Source: Corynebacterium pseudokroppenstedtii (GTDB taxonomy: Bacteria > Actinomycetota > Actinomycetes > Mycobacteriales > Mycobacteriaceae). From it: 64,000 bases of DNA. The DNA lies in contig NZ_JAEUWU010000004.1 in assembly GCF_019754945.1 (NCBI RefSeq), positions 1 through 64,000 of the forward strand, given 5' to 3'. Position numbers and translations under genes: made by a program. The first letter of the stretch is position 1, and each line of letters begins with the position of its first letter. Below the pieces are notes generated by a model that was given only the letters and a program-made list of their open reading frames with translations, did not search any database and was not told the DNA's origin. This document shows positions 8,699-17,610 of the stretch, one piece after another.

Positions 8699-8773
8699 CT
8701 CGGGGCCGGTGTGAACTGCGTGGCCTTGGGTTAGCCAAGCATTGTTAGCCGATTTGTCCTAAACTAGGCCATC

Positions 8774-9508
8774 ATGAGAGACGATTATCGGGAACACTTG
8801 GCGGAATTCGCCCATAATCTCATCGTCATGTGCGATTCGATTAAAGAAATGGCGTCGCATGCTTCCCGAGCGTTATTGAGCGCTGATCTCACTTCTGCAG
8901 AAGATGTGTTGACCAGTGTGGAGGACGTCGAAGAGCTTCGTGTGAAGTGCGAACAACAAGCTTTTCAGCTTCTTGCGCTAGAGAGCCCGGTGGCCCGGGA
9001 TCTTCGTCGTGTTATTTCTGGCACCTACATTGTGGAAGATCTGTCGCGGATGTCGGCGCTGATGGTGCACATCGCGAAGGTAGCTCGCCGCCGTCACCCG
9101 GATTGCGCGGTTCCGGAATCCATGGTGCCGTACTTCTCCGAGATGGCGAAACAGTGTCTGGATATCACGACTACCTTGCACGACGTGTTGGTGTCCTACG
9201 ATCCCGAGTTGGCATTGCAACTGGCCCGCGACGACGATGCCATCGATGATCTCCACCACCACATTTTTGTCTTAACGACGCAGCGCGAGTGGCCATACAC
9301 GACGACGAACGCCGTGGACGTCACCTTGCTATCGCGCTACTACGAGCGTTACTCCGATCACGCGGTCCAGATTGGTGCCCGCGTTATTTACTTGGCGACG
9401 GGTATGCGTCCGGAAGAGTACGTCGGCGGGAAAGATGAACGCGACCGCGAAGCCACGTTCACCCGCCACTTCGATGAGATCCAGCAGCGCTACGGGGGAA
9501 CGTTTTAG
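8774..9508 (+). CDS. phoU: Phosphate signalling protein PhoU
   Basis: A 244-residue protein with two repeated three-helix PhoU domains (about 5-100 and 115-215). Each carries an acidic metal-binding helix, e.g. DVEELRVKCEQQAF and DDAIDDLHHHIF. RYYERYSDHAVQIGARVIYLATG closes the second repeat, matching the E-R-x-x-D-H-A motif. PhoU couples the Pst transporter to the phosphate sensor kinase and represses the Pho response when phosphate is ample. The pst operon lies nearby on the opposite strand, separated by deoD and a transporter gene. A TAAACT (8760-8765) 8 nt before the ATG may be its -10. Confidence 0.94.
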   Translation: MRDDYREHLAEFAHNLIVMCDSIKEMASHASRALLSADLTSAEDVLTSVEDVEELRVKCEQQAFQLLALESPVARDLRRVISGTYIVEDLSRMSALMVHIAKVARRRHPDCAVPESMVPYFSEMAKQCLDITTTLHDVLVSYDPELALQLARDDDAIDDLHHHIFVLTTQREWPYTTTNAVDVTLLSRYYERYSDHAVQIGARVIYLATGMRPEEYVGGKDERDREATFTRHFDEIQQRYGGTF

Positions 9509-9533
9509 CATCCCCGAACTGCGGGATCAGCCG

Positions 9534-11006
9534 TCAGCTCAGCGCGTAGGCCTCGGCAGCTGCGGGGTCAACCGCGTTATCCCCATCAAGCGTCTCACCA
9601 CGCTGCTTCTCTCTCCTGGTGAGATAACGATCGGACGCCACATAAACGACGAAGGCCACGGCGGTAATGCCTGCGAGGATCCACAACACGGTTGCATACG
9701 CGTGCGCTGTGTGTCCTGAACCCTGCGTCAGCCCGCTGAGGAATGTCGGTTCGATATCGATCAGCTTGGCTGTGTACGCAATGCCGACGGGGATCGCGAT
9801 GTTGATGGTCAGGTTGTAAAAACCGATGGCAACGCCCGTCTTTTCGGCCGGAATCTTCTTGATCGCTGAGGCCATCAGCGGTGCGTACATGAGCGCGAAT
9901 CCGCTGCCGAAGAACATCATGGAAAGGATCAATAACCACAGGGATGTGTCGGGAATAATTGCGGGAATGACGAGGGCACCACAAATCGAACATAACGCGA
10001 TAATGATGGCCGGCCGCGTTTTCAGCACCTTTGCGATAGCTCCCGACGCGGCTCCGACGGCGGTTGCGCAGGCGTAGCCCGGCGCGATCAACATGGATGC
10101 CGTATCGGTTCCCAACCCGTGCAGGGTAGACACGATGAAGGGGAAGAAAAAAATGTATCCCAGCTGCACGGAGTACAAAATAAGAACGACGACTAGGGCC
10201 CACACGTAGCGGCCGTTGAGGAAGAATTCTGGCCTGACGAGGGCCTTGTTGTTGATCTTGATATACACCGCGAAGAGCACGACCCCGATGACTGAAACGA
10301 CAGCGTAGATGGGCTGGAACTCTTGCATGAAGATGACAGCGAATGTGGCAAAGACACCGATGAGAAAGAGCCCGATGATATCCAGGTTGGCGCTGACTTT
10401 TTCATCATCGGGAACAGTTTTCGCGATGAACGGCACTGCGAGGATAAGGGCCGCAGAGACCAGGAACATTGCGGTCCACGAGATGTAGGTGGACACGAAT
10501 CCGCTGGTGAGCACACCGATGAGCATGGCCAGCTGGAACGCAGCAGTGGAGAACCCGAGGTACGTCTTCTGGTCTTTCGCGGAGATGTGCTTGGTGACGT
10601 AGATGACGTAGAGCGTCTCCGCACCGGCCAACCCGGTGGTTTGAATAATTCGCCCGGTCAGCACCATCGGCCACGAGTGTTGGAAAACAAACCCGATGAT
10701 GGAACCAATGACGGTCAGCCCGATCCCCACGTACAACAGCTTCTTGATGCTGAACGTATCGGCAAGCGCGGCATACACCACAGCGCCGATGCCGATAACA
10801 ATTCCTGCCAGTGTGGCTTGCAGGCTCACTGTTGTTGCAGAGAGGTGGAGGTCGTCGGCAATGGGCTTGGACATGAACTTAAAGCCGTTGTCAATGACCA
10901 AGCTGAATACGAAGGTAAATAAAATAACCGGAACGGCGGCTTTGGGGTTAAGTACCTTTTTGCCGGCCTTCTCCGGGGCTAGTGTTGCGGTTTCAGTATG
11001 TGCCAT
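9534..11006 (-). CDS. MFS transporter, probably 14 TM (DHA2-like), linked to purine nucleoside phosphorylase
   Basis: A 490-residue integral membrane protein with about 14 hydrophobic helices. It resembles drug:H+ antiporter-2/Tet38-type transporters: an N-terminal RIIQTTGLAGAETLYVIYV motif-C-like helix and a YAPLMASAIKKIPAEKTGVAIGFYN loop. Only 10 nt separate it from the stop of deoD upstream, so the two are almost certainly cotranscribed. As I recall, Staphylococcus aureus keeps a relative (tet38) beside a deoD gene, so a nucleoside or deoxynucleoside substrate is more likely here than a drug. That substrate is an inference from context. AGCAGG lies 5 nt before the ATG. Confidence 0.8.
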   Translation of the reverse strand: MAHTETATLAPEKAGKKVLNPKAAVPVILFTFVFSLVIDNGFKFMSKPIADDLHLSATTVSLQATLAGIVIGIGAVVYAALADTFSIKKLLYVGIGLTVIGSIIGFVFQHSWPMVLTGRIIQTTGLAGAETLYVIYVTKHISAKDQKTYLGFSTAAFQLAMLIGVLTSGFVSTYISWTAMFLVSAALILAVPFIAKTVPDDEKVSANLDIIGLFLIGVFATFAVIFMQEFQPIYAVVSVIGVVLFAVYIKINNKALVRPEFFLNGRYVWALVVVLILYSVQLGYIFFFPFIVSTLHGLGTDTASMLIAPGYACATAVGAASGAIAKVLKTRPAIIIALCSICGALVIPAIIPDTSLWLLILSMMFFGSGFALMYAPLMASAIKKIPAEKTGVAIGFYNLTINIAIPVGIAYTAKLIDIEPTFLSGLTQGSGHTAHAYATVLWILAGITAVAFVVYVASDRYLTRREKQRGETLDGDNAVDPAAAEAYALS

Positions 11007-11016
11007 CGTTGCCTGC

Positions 11017-11733
11017 TTAGATCGCCGCGAGTGGAAGCGCGAGCTCCATCATGGTAGTAAATGCTTTTTCCCGTTCGCTGGCGGTGGTAGCCTCGCCCGT
11101 CACGATGTTGTCGCTGACGGTGAAAATCCCCAGTGCTTCGACGCCTGCTTCAGCGGCGGTGGCATACAACCCGGCAGATTCCATTTCCACAGCGAGGACA
11201 CCCATTGCGGCCCACCGTTGGTTGACGTCGTCCTGGTAGTTGTAGAACACATCAGAGCTCAGGACGTTGCCGACGTGGGTGGTGATTCCGGCTTCCTTCG
11301 CACGATTTCGGACGTCCTCGATCAACCGGTACGATGCGATCGGTGCGTACGTCCCGGGCAGGTTGTACTGGGACAGGAAATTGGAGTCGGTGCAGGCAGC
11401 TTGCCCAATGACGACGTCGTAGAGGTTGAGATCTTTCTGCAGTGAGCCACATGAGCCGACGCGGACGAGTTTCTTCACTCCGAAGTCATGGATGAGCTCC
11501 CAGGCGTAGAGCGAGATAGAGGGGATGCCCATCCCCGACCCCATGACCGAGACTTCTTTGCCCTGGTAGGTGCCGGTGTATCCGAAGGCGTTGCGGACGG
11601 AGTTGAACTGGACGGCGTCGTCTAGGTAGGTCTCTGCGATGAATTTTGCGCGGAGCGGGTCGCCGGGCAGGAGGATGGTCTCGGCGATGGGTACGCCGTT
11701 CGGGTTGATATGCGGAGTTGATTGTCGGCCCAT
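11017..11733 (-). CDS. deoD: Purine nucleoside phosphorylase, DeoD type (hexameric)
   Basis: This enzyme splits purine (deoxy)nucleosides with phosphate into base and (deoxy)ribose-1-phosphate. The ATG at 11733 has GGAG in AGGAGAAAAC before it; the longer frame from a GTG at 11754 would swallow that site. The 238-residue product matches E. coli DeoD (239). It has His8, the phosphate loop GDPLRAKFI (24-32), MGSGMGIPS, RVGSCGS, AVEMESAGLY (182-190) and VSDNIVTGE with the catalytic aspartate Asp208. It is first in a two-gene unit with the MFS transporter. A 16-bp tandem repeat lies 33-64 bp upstream. Confidence 0.94.
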   Translation of the reverse strand: MGRQSTPHINPNGVPIAETILLPGDPLRAKFIAETYLDDAVQFNSVRNAFGYTGTYQGKEVSVMGSGMGIPSISLYAWELIHDFGVKKLVRVGSCGSLQKDLNLYDVVIGQAACTDSNFLSQYNLPGTYAPIASYRLIEDVRNRAKEAGITTHVGNVLSSDVFYNYQDDVNQRWAAMGVLAVEMESAGLYATAAEAGVEALGIFTVSDNIVTGEATTASEREKAFTTMMELALPLAAI

Positions 11734-11765
11734 GTTTTCTCCTGTTCGGGACACGTCATGACGCC

Positions 11766-11797
11766 ACCGTGCGGTTACGTTACCGTGCAGTTACGTT
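11766..11797. repeat. Two tandem 16-bp repeats upstream of deoD (candidate operator)
   Basis: ACCGTGCGGTTACGTT (11766-11781) is followed directly by ACCGTGCAGTTACGTT (11782-11797), one mismatch in 16. The pair sits 33-64 bp upstream of deoD, where promoter and operator are expected, so it may bind a nucleoside-responsive regulator. Confidence 0.5.
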
Positions 11798-12092
11798 GAC
11801 AAGTTTGCAGGACTCCCCTAGGCCCGAATGACCCCCAGTTCGCCCTCTGATTTGGATGTCCGCGTGCGCTACCTGTTATGTCGGGCGCTGTGCCCGCGAA
11901 CACCGGTCTGCAACCACCCCACTTTTCCGGTGAACGTGGCTATGGTTGCACACCCCTATGACTATCTCATGTCTTCGCCCGTGGCGCAGTATGGGCCCTG
12001 TCACTTTTTCACGACAGTATGTTTCGACAACCTGACCTGTGCCGGCTCTGTGTCACGTTGGGCGACCCCGCACGGTCTACTAGTACGGGTTG
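11798..12092. other. Intergenic stretch between deoD and pstB, no gene seen
   Basis: About 295 bases separate the deoD operator region from the end of pstB. A plus-strand frame (11828-12232) crosses it but has no ribosome site, is Cys/Pro/Arg-rich and runs into pstB, so I do not accept it. I see no tRNA, clear hairpin or conserved RNA. It may be leftover sequence from insertion of the deoD-MFS pair. Confidence 0.5.
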
Positions 12093-12869
12093 CTATCCGA
12101 ACCGACCGGAAATGTAGTCTTCCGTTTCTTTCCGCTTGGGGCGCTCGAAGATTTCTTGTGTCGGTCCAGTTTCGACGAGCCGACCTGGCTTACCCGTCGA
12201 TTCGAGCGAGAAAAAGGCGGTTTGGTCACTGACACGCGCAGCTTGCTGCATGTTGTGAGTCACGATGACGATGGTGTATTCCTTCTTCAGATCGTGAATC
12301 AGATCTTCCACCGCCAACGTGGAAATGGGGTCGAGCGCGGAGCAGGGCTCGTCCATGAGCAATACTTCTGGCTCCACCGCTATCGCGCGCGCGATGCACA
12401 ATCGCTGCTGCTGCCCACCGGAGAGTCCGCCACCTGGTTTATCCAGACGGTCTTTGACCTCATCCCACAGGTTTGCGCTACGCAGCGACCGTTCGGCAAC
12501 CTCTTTCAAGCGCGCTTTGTTCTTAACGCCAGATAGTTTTAATCCCGCGACGACATTGTCTTCAATAGACATTGTCGGGAAAGGGTTCGCTTTTTGGAAA
12601 ACCATACCGATGGTGTTTCGCACGGCTACGGGGTCTACTTTGGCGTCGTAAATGTCTTCGCCGTCTAGCTTGATCGACCCCGTGACATATGCCCCGGGTG
12701 TCACTTCATGCATCCGGTTAATTGTCCTGAGCACGGTGGACTTACCGCATCCCGATGGTCCGATAAAAGCGGTCACAGATCGCGGCGGAACATGCATGGT
12801 GACGTCTTGCACCGCGTGGAAATCACCGTAATAAATATTGACATCTTCTAAATCTAAGCGCTTAGCCAT
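12093..12869 (-). CDS. pstB: Phosphate ABC importer, ATP-binding subunit PstB
   Basis: The ATPase of the high-affinity phosphate importer. The ATG at 12869 (AGGAG 9-10 nt before) gives 258 residues, the usual PstB length; the longer frame upstream is not needed. It has Walker [10 protein letters not shown] (37-45), Q-loop [13 protein letters not shown], signature [16 protein letters not shown], Walker [14 protein letters not shown] and switch [11 protein letters not shown]. The cysteine-containing A-loop and NPFP are typical of PstB. Last gene of pstSCAB. Confidence 0.96.
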   Translation of the reverse strand: MAKRLDLEDVNIYYGDFHAVQDVTMHVPPRSVTAFIGPSGCGKSTVLRTINRMHEVTPGAYVTGSIKLDGEDIYDAKVDPVAVRNTIGMVFQKANPFPTMSIEDNVVAGLKLSGVKNKARLKEVAERSLRSANLWDEVKDRLDKPGGGLSGGQQQRLCIARAIAVEPEVLLMDEPCSALDPISTLAVEDLIHDLKKEYTIVIVTHNMQQAARVSDQTAFFSLESTGKPGRLVETGPTQEIFERPKRKETEDYISGRFG

Positions 12870-12936
12870 CGTGACCGTTCTCCTTGTAACCGTGTGCAGA
12901 TAATTGTCCGGGCTACCAAGGCCCGGGCCGGAAGCC

Positions 12937-13878
12937 TTATGTCTTGACCGAGAACCGACGGGAAATAAGCCGAGCCGCAATAGTCAATACAGCAATAATG
13001 ACGACGAGTGTGAAGGCTGCACCCCACATCTTGTCGACGGCTGCACCCGTGGTTCCCGCTTTGTACATGGCCAACATCATCAGCGGAAGCGACGTCTGTG
13101 GCCCTTCGACCGGATTGAAATTCGTACCGACGTTATATCCAACCAAAATAAGAACGGGCGCTGATTCCCCCATAATCCTCGCGACCGACAACATGATTCC
13201 CGTGATAATGCCGGACATTGCGGTGGGAAGAACGATACGGGCAATAGTTTTCCATTTCGGAACTCCCAATGCGTAGGCGGCTTCTCGAAGGTCTTGAGGA
13301 ACAACCCGCAACATCTCTTCGGTGTTTCGGATAATCACCGGGACCATAAGCAGAACTAAGGCAAGAGATACTGCCATACCTGAGCGTTCAAATCCGAAGA
13401 GCACTACCCATAGCGAATAGATAAATAGCGCGGCAACGATGGAGGGCACGCCCGTCAAGATATCCACCATAAAGGTGGTCACTTTTCCTAGGCGCGATTG
13501 TCCTGCGTATTCAACTAAGTAAATTCCCGTCAGTACACCGATTGGGATCGATAGCGCCGAGGTTATGAGCGCTTGAATGAGCGTTCCCATAATCGCGTGA
13601 TACGCACCGCCACCGGCCTGGGATTCGATGATCCCCATCTGGGACTTCATCCACCAGTTGGAACTCAAGGTGACGGCAGCACCGCGTGAGACCAGCTCCC
13701 ACAGCACCCATAGCAGCGGAATGAAAGCAACGATCACCGTCGCAAAAACGAGGACCCGCGCTGTTTCATTCGTCACTTTTCGACGAGTCGAAATAGCAGT
13801 AAAGGTTGTGGAGGTTTCGATTTTTTGATGCGGAGAAATATGTGGTTGTAATGCTGGCGATGAGACCGCGTGTGACAT
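12937..13878 (-). CDS. pstA: Phosphate ABC importer, permease PstA
   Basis: A 313-residue inner-membrane subunit with a roughly 35-residue cytoplasmic N-terminus, about six membrane helices and the EAA coupling loop [20 protein letters not shown] in the second half. [14 protein letters not shown] and [15 protein letters not shown] are characteristic PstA segments. It pairs with PstC to form the phosphate channel. The gap of 63 nt to pstC and 67 nt to pstB supports one operon. Confidence 0.95.
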   Translation of the reverse strand: MSHAVSSPALQPHISPHQKIETSTTFTAISTRRKVTNETARVLVFATVIVAFIPLLWVLWELVSRGAAVTLSSNWWMKSQMGIIESQAGGGAYHAIMGTLIQALITSALSIPIGVLTGIYLVEYAGQSRLGKVTTFMVDILTGVPSIVAALFIYSLWVVLFGFERSGMAVSLALVLLMVPVIIRNTEEMLRVVPQDLREAAYALGVPKWKTIARIVLPTAMSGIITGIMLSVARIMGESAPVLILVGYNVGTNFNPVEGPQTSLPLMMLAMYKAGTTGAAVDKMWGAAFTLVVIIAVLTIAARLISRRFSVKT

Positions 13879-13941
13879 CCTGGCGCTCCCTACTGTGTGT
13901 AACTGATGGCTGTTATGTCGGCTCGGGGTTTATCTCTGCGT

Positions 13942-15024
13942 TTATCTCTTCGCCACGATGGCCCGGGCGATGGCATTAACGACGAACGTCAAGAGGAAAA
14001 GAACGAGGCCAGCTGAAATGTAGGCCCCCGCCTGAATGTTGTTATTAAATTCTTGAGCGGCGTTCGCAATGGCCGTGGCGAACGTTGTGCCACCGTCAAA
14101 GAGGGATCCGCGGAATTCTGAGCTCGGCGAGATCACTAAGTACAAGGCCATTGTTTCGCCGAGGGCGCGCCCTAATCCCAGCATGGCTCCGGAGATATAT
14201 CCCGAAAAGCCGAAAGGTAAGACGGTCAACCTGACGACTTCCCATCGCGTTGCTCCTAATGCCAGGGCAGATTCAATGTGACCTTGCGGAGTTTGAACAA
14301 AAACTTCTCGGGCCGTCGCCGCGATCACGGGGAGAATCATGATGGCGAGAACGATGCCACCAGTCAACAGGTTTCTACTTGTTGCGAAAGCAGGGGAATT
14401 AGCAAAGGTTTTGAAAAGAATGAACTGGCCTGCCCAGGAATGAATCCACTCATAGAAGCCCCCGAGTTTTGGCCCCAGAACTTGGGCACCCCACAAACCA
14501 AAAACAATGGAGGGAACGGCAGCGAGAAGATCAACAACAAAAGCGATCGGTTTGACGAATCGCTGGGGGCAGTATTGCGCTAAAAAGATCGCTATCCCCA
14601 GCGCAACCGGCATAGCCAAAACAAGGGCCACCAGGGACACTGTCACGGTGACAAAGAATAGGTTCGGAATACCGAAGTGCATGGCCGACGTCGTCGCGGT
14701 ATTCCAGTCACCGCTGTAGGTGAAGAAGTTCTCGGTGTTGTTCCGTAGTGCGGGGACTGCACGCCACAGCAAAAACGCTCCGATAGCAGCGATGATGACG
14801 GTGATCATCATTGCGGACCCCGTCGCCAAGCCGTGGAAGATTCGGTCGCCTGCGCGGACTTTTCCTGGTGCGTTGTGGCCGCCTTGGGCCTTCGGCGGGA
14901 TATCTCCGTTACTCGGCGATGATAATCCTGCCTGGTCAGCAGCGGTTGGAAGATTGGATCCGGCGGGCTGGAATGTCGCAGCTCCGGCGCTAGATGGAGT
15001 GGTCATTGGTGTCTCTGCACTCAT
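13942..15024 (-). CDS. pstC: Phosphate ABC importer, permease PstC
   Basis: A 360-residue subunit. The first 65 residues are a Ser/Pro/Ala-rich cytoplasmic tail, longer than in E. coli but usual in actinobacteria. Six membrane helices follow, with LAAVPSIVFGLWG and the EAA loop IESALALGATRWEVVRLTVL. GRALGETMALYLVI lies in the last third. Together with PstA it forms the permease. Second gene of pstSCAB. Confidence 0.95.
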   Translation of the reverse strand: MSAETPMTTPSSAGAATFQPAGSNLPTAADQAGLSSPSNGDIPPKAQGGHNAPGKVRAGDRIFHGLATGSAMMITVIIAAIGAFLLWRAVPALRNNTENFFTYSGDWNTATTSAMHFGIPNLFFVTVTVSLVALVLAMPVALGIAIFLAQYCPQRFVKPIAFVVDLLAAVPSIVFGLWGAQVLGPKLGGFYEWIHSWAGQFILFKTFANSPAFATSRNLLTGGIVLAIMILPVIAATAREVFVQTPQGHIESALALGATRWEVVRLTVLPFGFSGYISGAMLGLGRALGETMALYLVISPSSEFRGSLFDGGTTFATAIANAAQEFNNNIQAGAYISAGLVLFLLTFVVNAIARAIVAKR

Positions 15025-15108
15025 TGGGGTCTATAGGAACGTTTGCACTTGGCTGTATCTGGGGAGCGCGCAATCCAAAACATCTGAAATGACGCGCGTT
15101 CCCTCGGA

Positions 15109-16224
15109 TTACTTGATTTCTTTAATGGCACTGGTCAATTTGTCTTTCAATTGACCGGTGACCGGAATATAGCCCTGATCTTCCAAATTCGAGTCCTGCC
15201 CATCATTGATGGCGACGGTCAGGAAGTCGCGGACGCGATCACCGGTGGACGAATCTTGGTACTTCGAGCACACCAGCTCATATGTGGTGAGGAACAGCGG
15301 GTAGCTATCTTTTTCTTTCAGACCGAACAGGGCGTCGGTATCGACAACCATGTTGTTGCCCTCACCTTTATATGTGAGCTTGTCTAAGGCATTGCCGACG
15401 GTTTCCTTATTAAGTTCGACGGGCCCCTGCCCGAAATCGATCGCCGCCTCTTTCAGCTTGGCTTCTTTGGCGAACCCAGCTTCGACATATGTGATGGCCC
15501 CGTCGGTGGCTCCGACTTCCTGGACGACGCCGGAGGACCCGTTCGCCCCGGACCCTGTGGTGGAGGGGAACGCCTTCCCTTCGGAATCCCACTGCCCCGG
15601 CGCGGATGCCTTCAAGAACTTTTGGAAGTTATCTGACGTTCCCGATTCATCTGAACGATAGATAACCTTGATGTCTTTGTCGGGAAGGTTAACTCCATCA
15701 TTGAGTTTCTTGATGGCGTCGTCATTCCACTTCTTGATCTCGCCCTTGAAAATCTTGGCGATTACTTCGGGACTGAGGTTGACACTGTCAACACCATCGA
15801 GCTTATAAGCGACAGCGACCGGCCCGATCACCATAGGAAGCTGCCACACGTCGGATTTACAGGTCTTATCCTTCGCCTCAGTCATTTGGCTATCGTCAAG
15901 AGGCGAATCCGACCCGCCGAAATTGACCTGTCCGGCTATGAATTGCTTTTGACCAGCGCCTGAACCGGTGCTGTTGTACGAGAACTGTGCGCCAGGAACT
16001 GCTTGTGAGTATTTCGCAGAGAAGACGCTCATGGCTTTCTGCTGGGCAGATGAGCCCTCTGCGGTGAGTTGTCCAGTGGTTCCAGAGAGGTTTGAATCTC
16101 CGTTGGACGACGATGATCCCCCGTCCGCGCTGTTGTCATCACTGTTGCAGCCCACCAAGGTGAGGGCTGAGACGGCTGCGATGGTAGCCAGGGCAGTGCC
16201 ACGTCCTACTTGTTTCCTGTTCAC
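15109..16224 (-). CDS. pstS: Phosphate-binding lipoprotein PstS
   Basis: The GTG at 16224 is preceded by GGAGG at 5 nt, so the ATG-less longer frame to 16275 is rejected. The 371-residue product has a lipoprotein signal with lipobox LVGC (Cys26), a Ser/Asn/Asp-rich linker and the PstS fold. Phosphate ligands appear in AEGSSAQQKAM, NSTGSGAG, GGSDSPLDD and YRSDESGTSDNFQKFL, the standard TGSG and RSDxSGT loops. It captures phosphate outside the membrane for PstCAB. First gene of the operon; a PHO-box-like repeat lies about 160 bp upstream. Confidence 0.96.
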   Translation of the reverse strand: MNRKQVGRGTALATIAAVSALTLVGCNSDDNSADGGSSSSNGDSNLSGTTGQLTAEGSSAQQKAMSVFSAKYSQAVPGAQFSYNSTGSGAGQKQFIAGQVNFGGSDSPLDDSQMTEAKDKTCKSDVWQLPMVIGPVAVAYKLDGVDSVNLSPEVIAKIFKGEIKKWNDDAIKKLNDGVNLPDKDIKVIYRSDESGTSDNFQKFLKASAPGQWDSEGKAFPSTTGSGANGSSGVVQEVGATDGAITYVEAGFAKEAKLKEAAIDFGQGPVELNKETVGNALDKLTYKGEGNNMVVDTDALFGLKEKDSYPLFLTTYELVCSKYQDSSTGDRVRDFLTVAINDGQDSNLEDQGYIPVTGQLKDKLTSAIKEIK

Positions 16225-16382
16225 TTTTCCTCCGGGACTCAGGGATTTCGCCAGGTGAGGAGCAGAACGAGCCACGTCGGATGGCTGACGTCATCTGCCT
16301 CGTTCGGCGCCTACTGATTCCGACACATGCGGTTTCAGTTTTGAAAGTAACCCGTGGAGGTTGCCAGTGAGCAGATTCAAGA

Positions 16383-16404
16383 TGAACAGAGAGTGAACAC
16401 TCAG
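16383..16404 (-). promoter_or_regulatory. PHO-box-like direct repeat upstream of pstS
   Basis: On the minus strand TGTTCACTCTC-like and TGTTCATCTTG-like units give GTTCA twice with an 11-bp period (plus-strand TGAAC at 16383 and 16394). Actinobacterial PhoP-type regulators bind 11-bp direct repeats with a GTTCA core, so this is a good candidate site for the PhoR regulator at 59503-60207. It overlaps the last bases of mshD. Confidence 0.6.
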
Positions 16405-17474
16405 AATTTCCACGCCGTGTGGCGCTCAACCACCGTAAATCCGAGCGCTTCGTAAGCATGGACGGCGGGTGCGTTATCCGCCTCCACATAGAGTTCGACG
16501 TAGGCCGCATCGTTGCTGGCCAGGTACTGAATTCCCTTCGCGGTTAAGGCGCGGCCTAAGCCTCGGCCCTGGGCCTTTCGCGCGAGCCCGATCACGTACA
16601 CCTCGCCGACCTTACGCCCGGTTTCGTCGTCACCCTCACGCGCTAATTTCGTCCAGTGGAACCCTAGAAGAGGGGGAAGCGAATCAGCGTCATCACCCGC
16701 ACTCCCCCAGAGCAAAAGCACGCCGTCAGGGTCGTACCACGAGGCTCTCCGAGCTTGATCCAACCGTGCCTGATCCCAGCCGCCTTGCTCGGGGTGCCAG
16801 TCAAAGGCCTCATTGTTGACAGCCAGCCAGGCAGCATCAACCGCGTCTTTCCCCCATCGACGCACTGATTCCGTCCAGCTGAGAACCGTGACATCGTCGG
16901 GTAGCGTCGCTGCGGCCTGAGCAACGGGATTGGTATCAGACTCGTCTTTAATCTTAGAACCCGAAAGCTCCATCACGAGGAGTTCACGATCAGCGGTAGC
17001 GCCAATGTGTTCAGCCGCCGCCCGCGCCGCGGGAAGGTCACCGTGCGCCCACCACGTCAACCCAATTCCATTGGTGTGAATATCACGCTCATCGCCCAGG
17101 CCAAGCGACGACGCATGTGCACGCACCGCACGTTGCAGCGCTGTCGCCAGCCCGCCTCGTCGATAAGAAGGATGAACAGCCAGCTCAACGGCCGGACCAG
17201 AAGGATCGACAGCTGCAATGCCACGCACATGCCCGTCGACCCTGACTAACGCGTGCCAATGGTTGAGATCCGGCTCCTCCATCCCGCGCAAGAATTGTTC
17301 GGAAAACGGTGCGACGCCGTCATGCCGGGTGCTCTCGTGCAGAATTGTTTCGATTTCCATCCAGCGATCGGCTGAGGCTTGTCGAGCATTGCGAACCCGG
17401 GGAGAAACTGGCCCTAACACCAGCTGCGTGATGATGTCACATGGCTGTGCGTTGAACGTGGGTGCGTCTGCCAT
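16401..17474 (-). CDS. mshD: Mycothiol synthase MshD (tandem GNAT acetyltransferase)
   Basis: It catalyses the last step of mycothiol synthesis, acetylation of Cys-GlcN-Ins. Two GNAT domains are visible: an N-terminal one with VELAVHPSYRRGGLATALQR and a C-terminal one with GEVYVIGLARKAQGRGLGRAL (acetyl-CoA P-loop R-x-x-G-x-G/A), then ELYVEADNAPAVHAYEALGF and a final HTAWKF. The ATG at 17474 is chosen because GAGGAT precedes it by 9 nt; a GTG at 17489 is also possible. The glnR-mshD-pst order is shared with M. tuberculosis. Its presence shows that the organism uses mycothiol. Confidence 0.93.
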   Translation of the reverse strand: MADAPTFNAQPCDIITQLVLGPVSPRVRNARQASADRWMEIETILHESTRHDGVAPFSEQFLRGMEEPDLNHWHALVRVDGHVRGIAAVDPSGPAVELAVHPSYRRGGLATALQRAVRAHASSLGLGDERDIHTNGIGLTWWAHGDLPAARAAAEHIGATADRELLVMELSGSKIKDESDTNPVAQAAATLPDDVTVLSWTESVRRWGKDAVDAAWLAVNNEAFDWHPEQGGWDQARLDQARRASWYDPDGVLLLWGSAGDDADSLPPLLGFHWTKLAREGDDETGRKVGEVYVIGLARKAQGRGLGRALTAKGIQYLASNDAAYVELYVEADNAPAVHAYEALGFTVVERHTAWKF

Positions 17475-17610
17475 CACTACGATCCTCACTCATTTCTGGG
17501 TTCTGCTCGTCTGAGCTGTTCGTCTGTACTGTTCCGGCCGAATGTGGTTGGCTTTCGTCGCACAGGCTACCGGGGTTCTGGCGCGAGTCATAGTTTCGGG
17601 CACGCCGCGA

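Noticed and set aside
11828..12232. 134-codon frame between deoD and pstB
   Set aside because: Overlaps the end of pstB, lacks a ribosome site, and shows no hydrophobic or family pattern.
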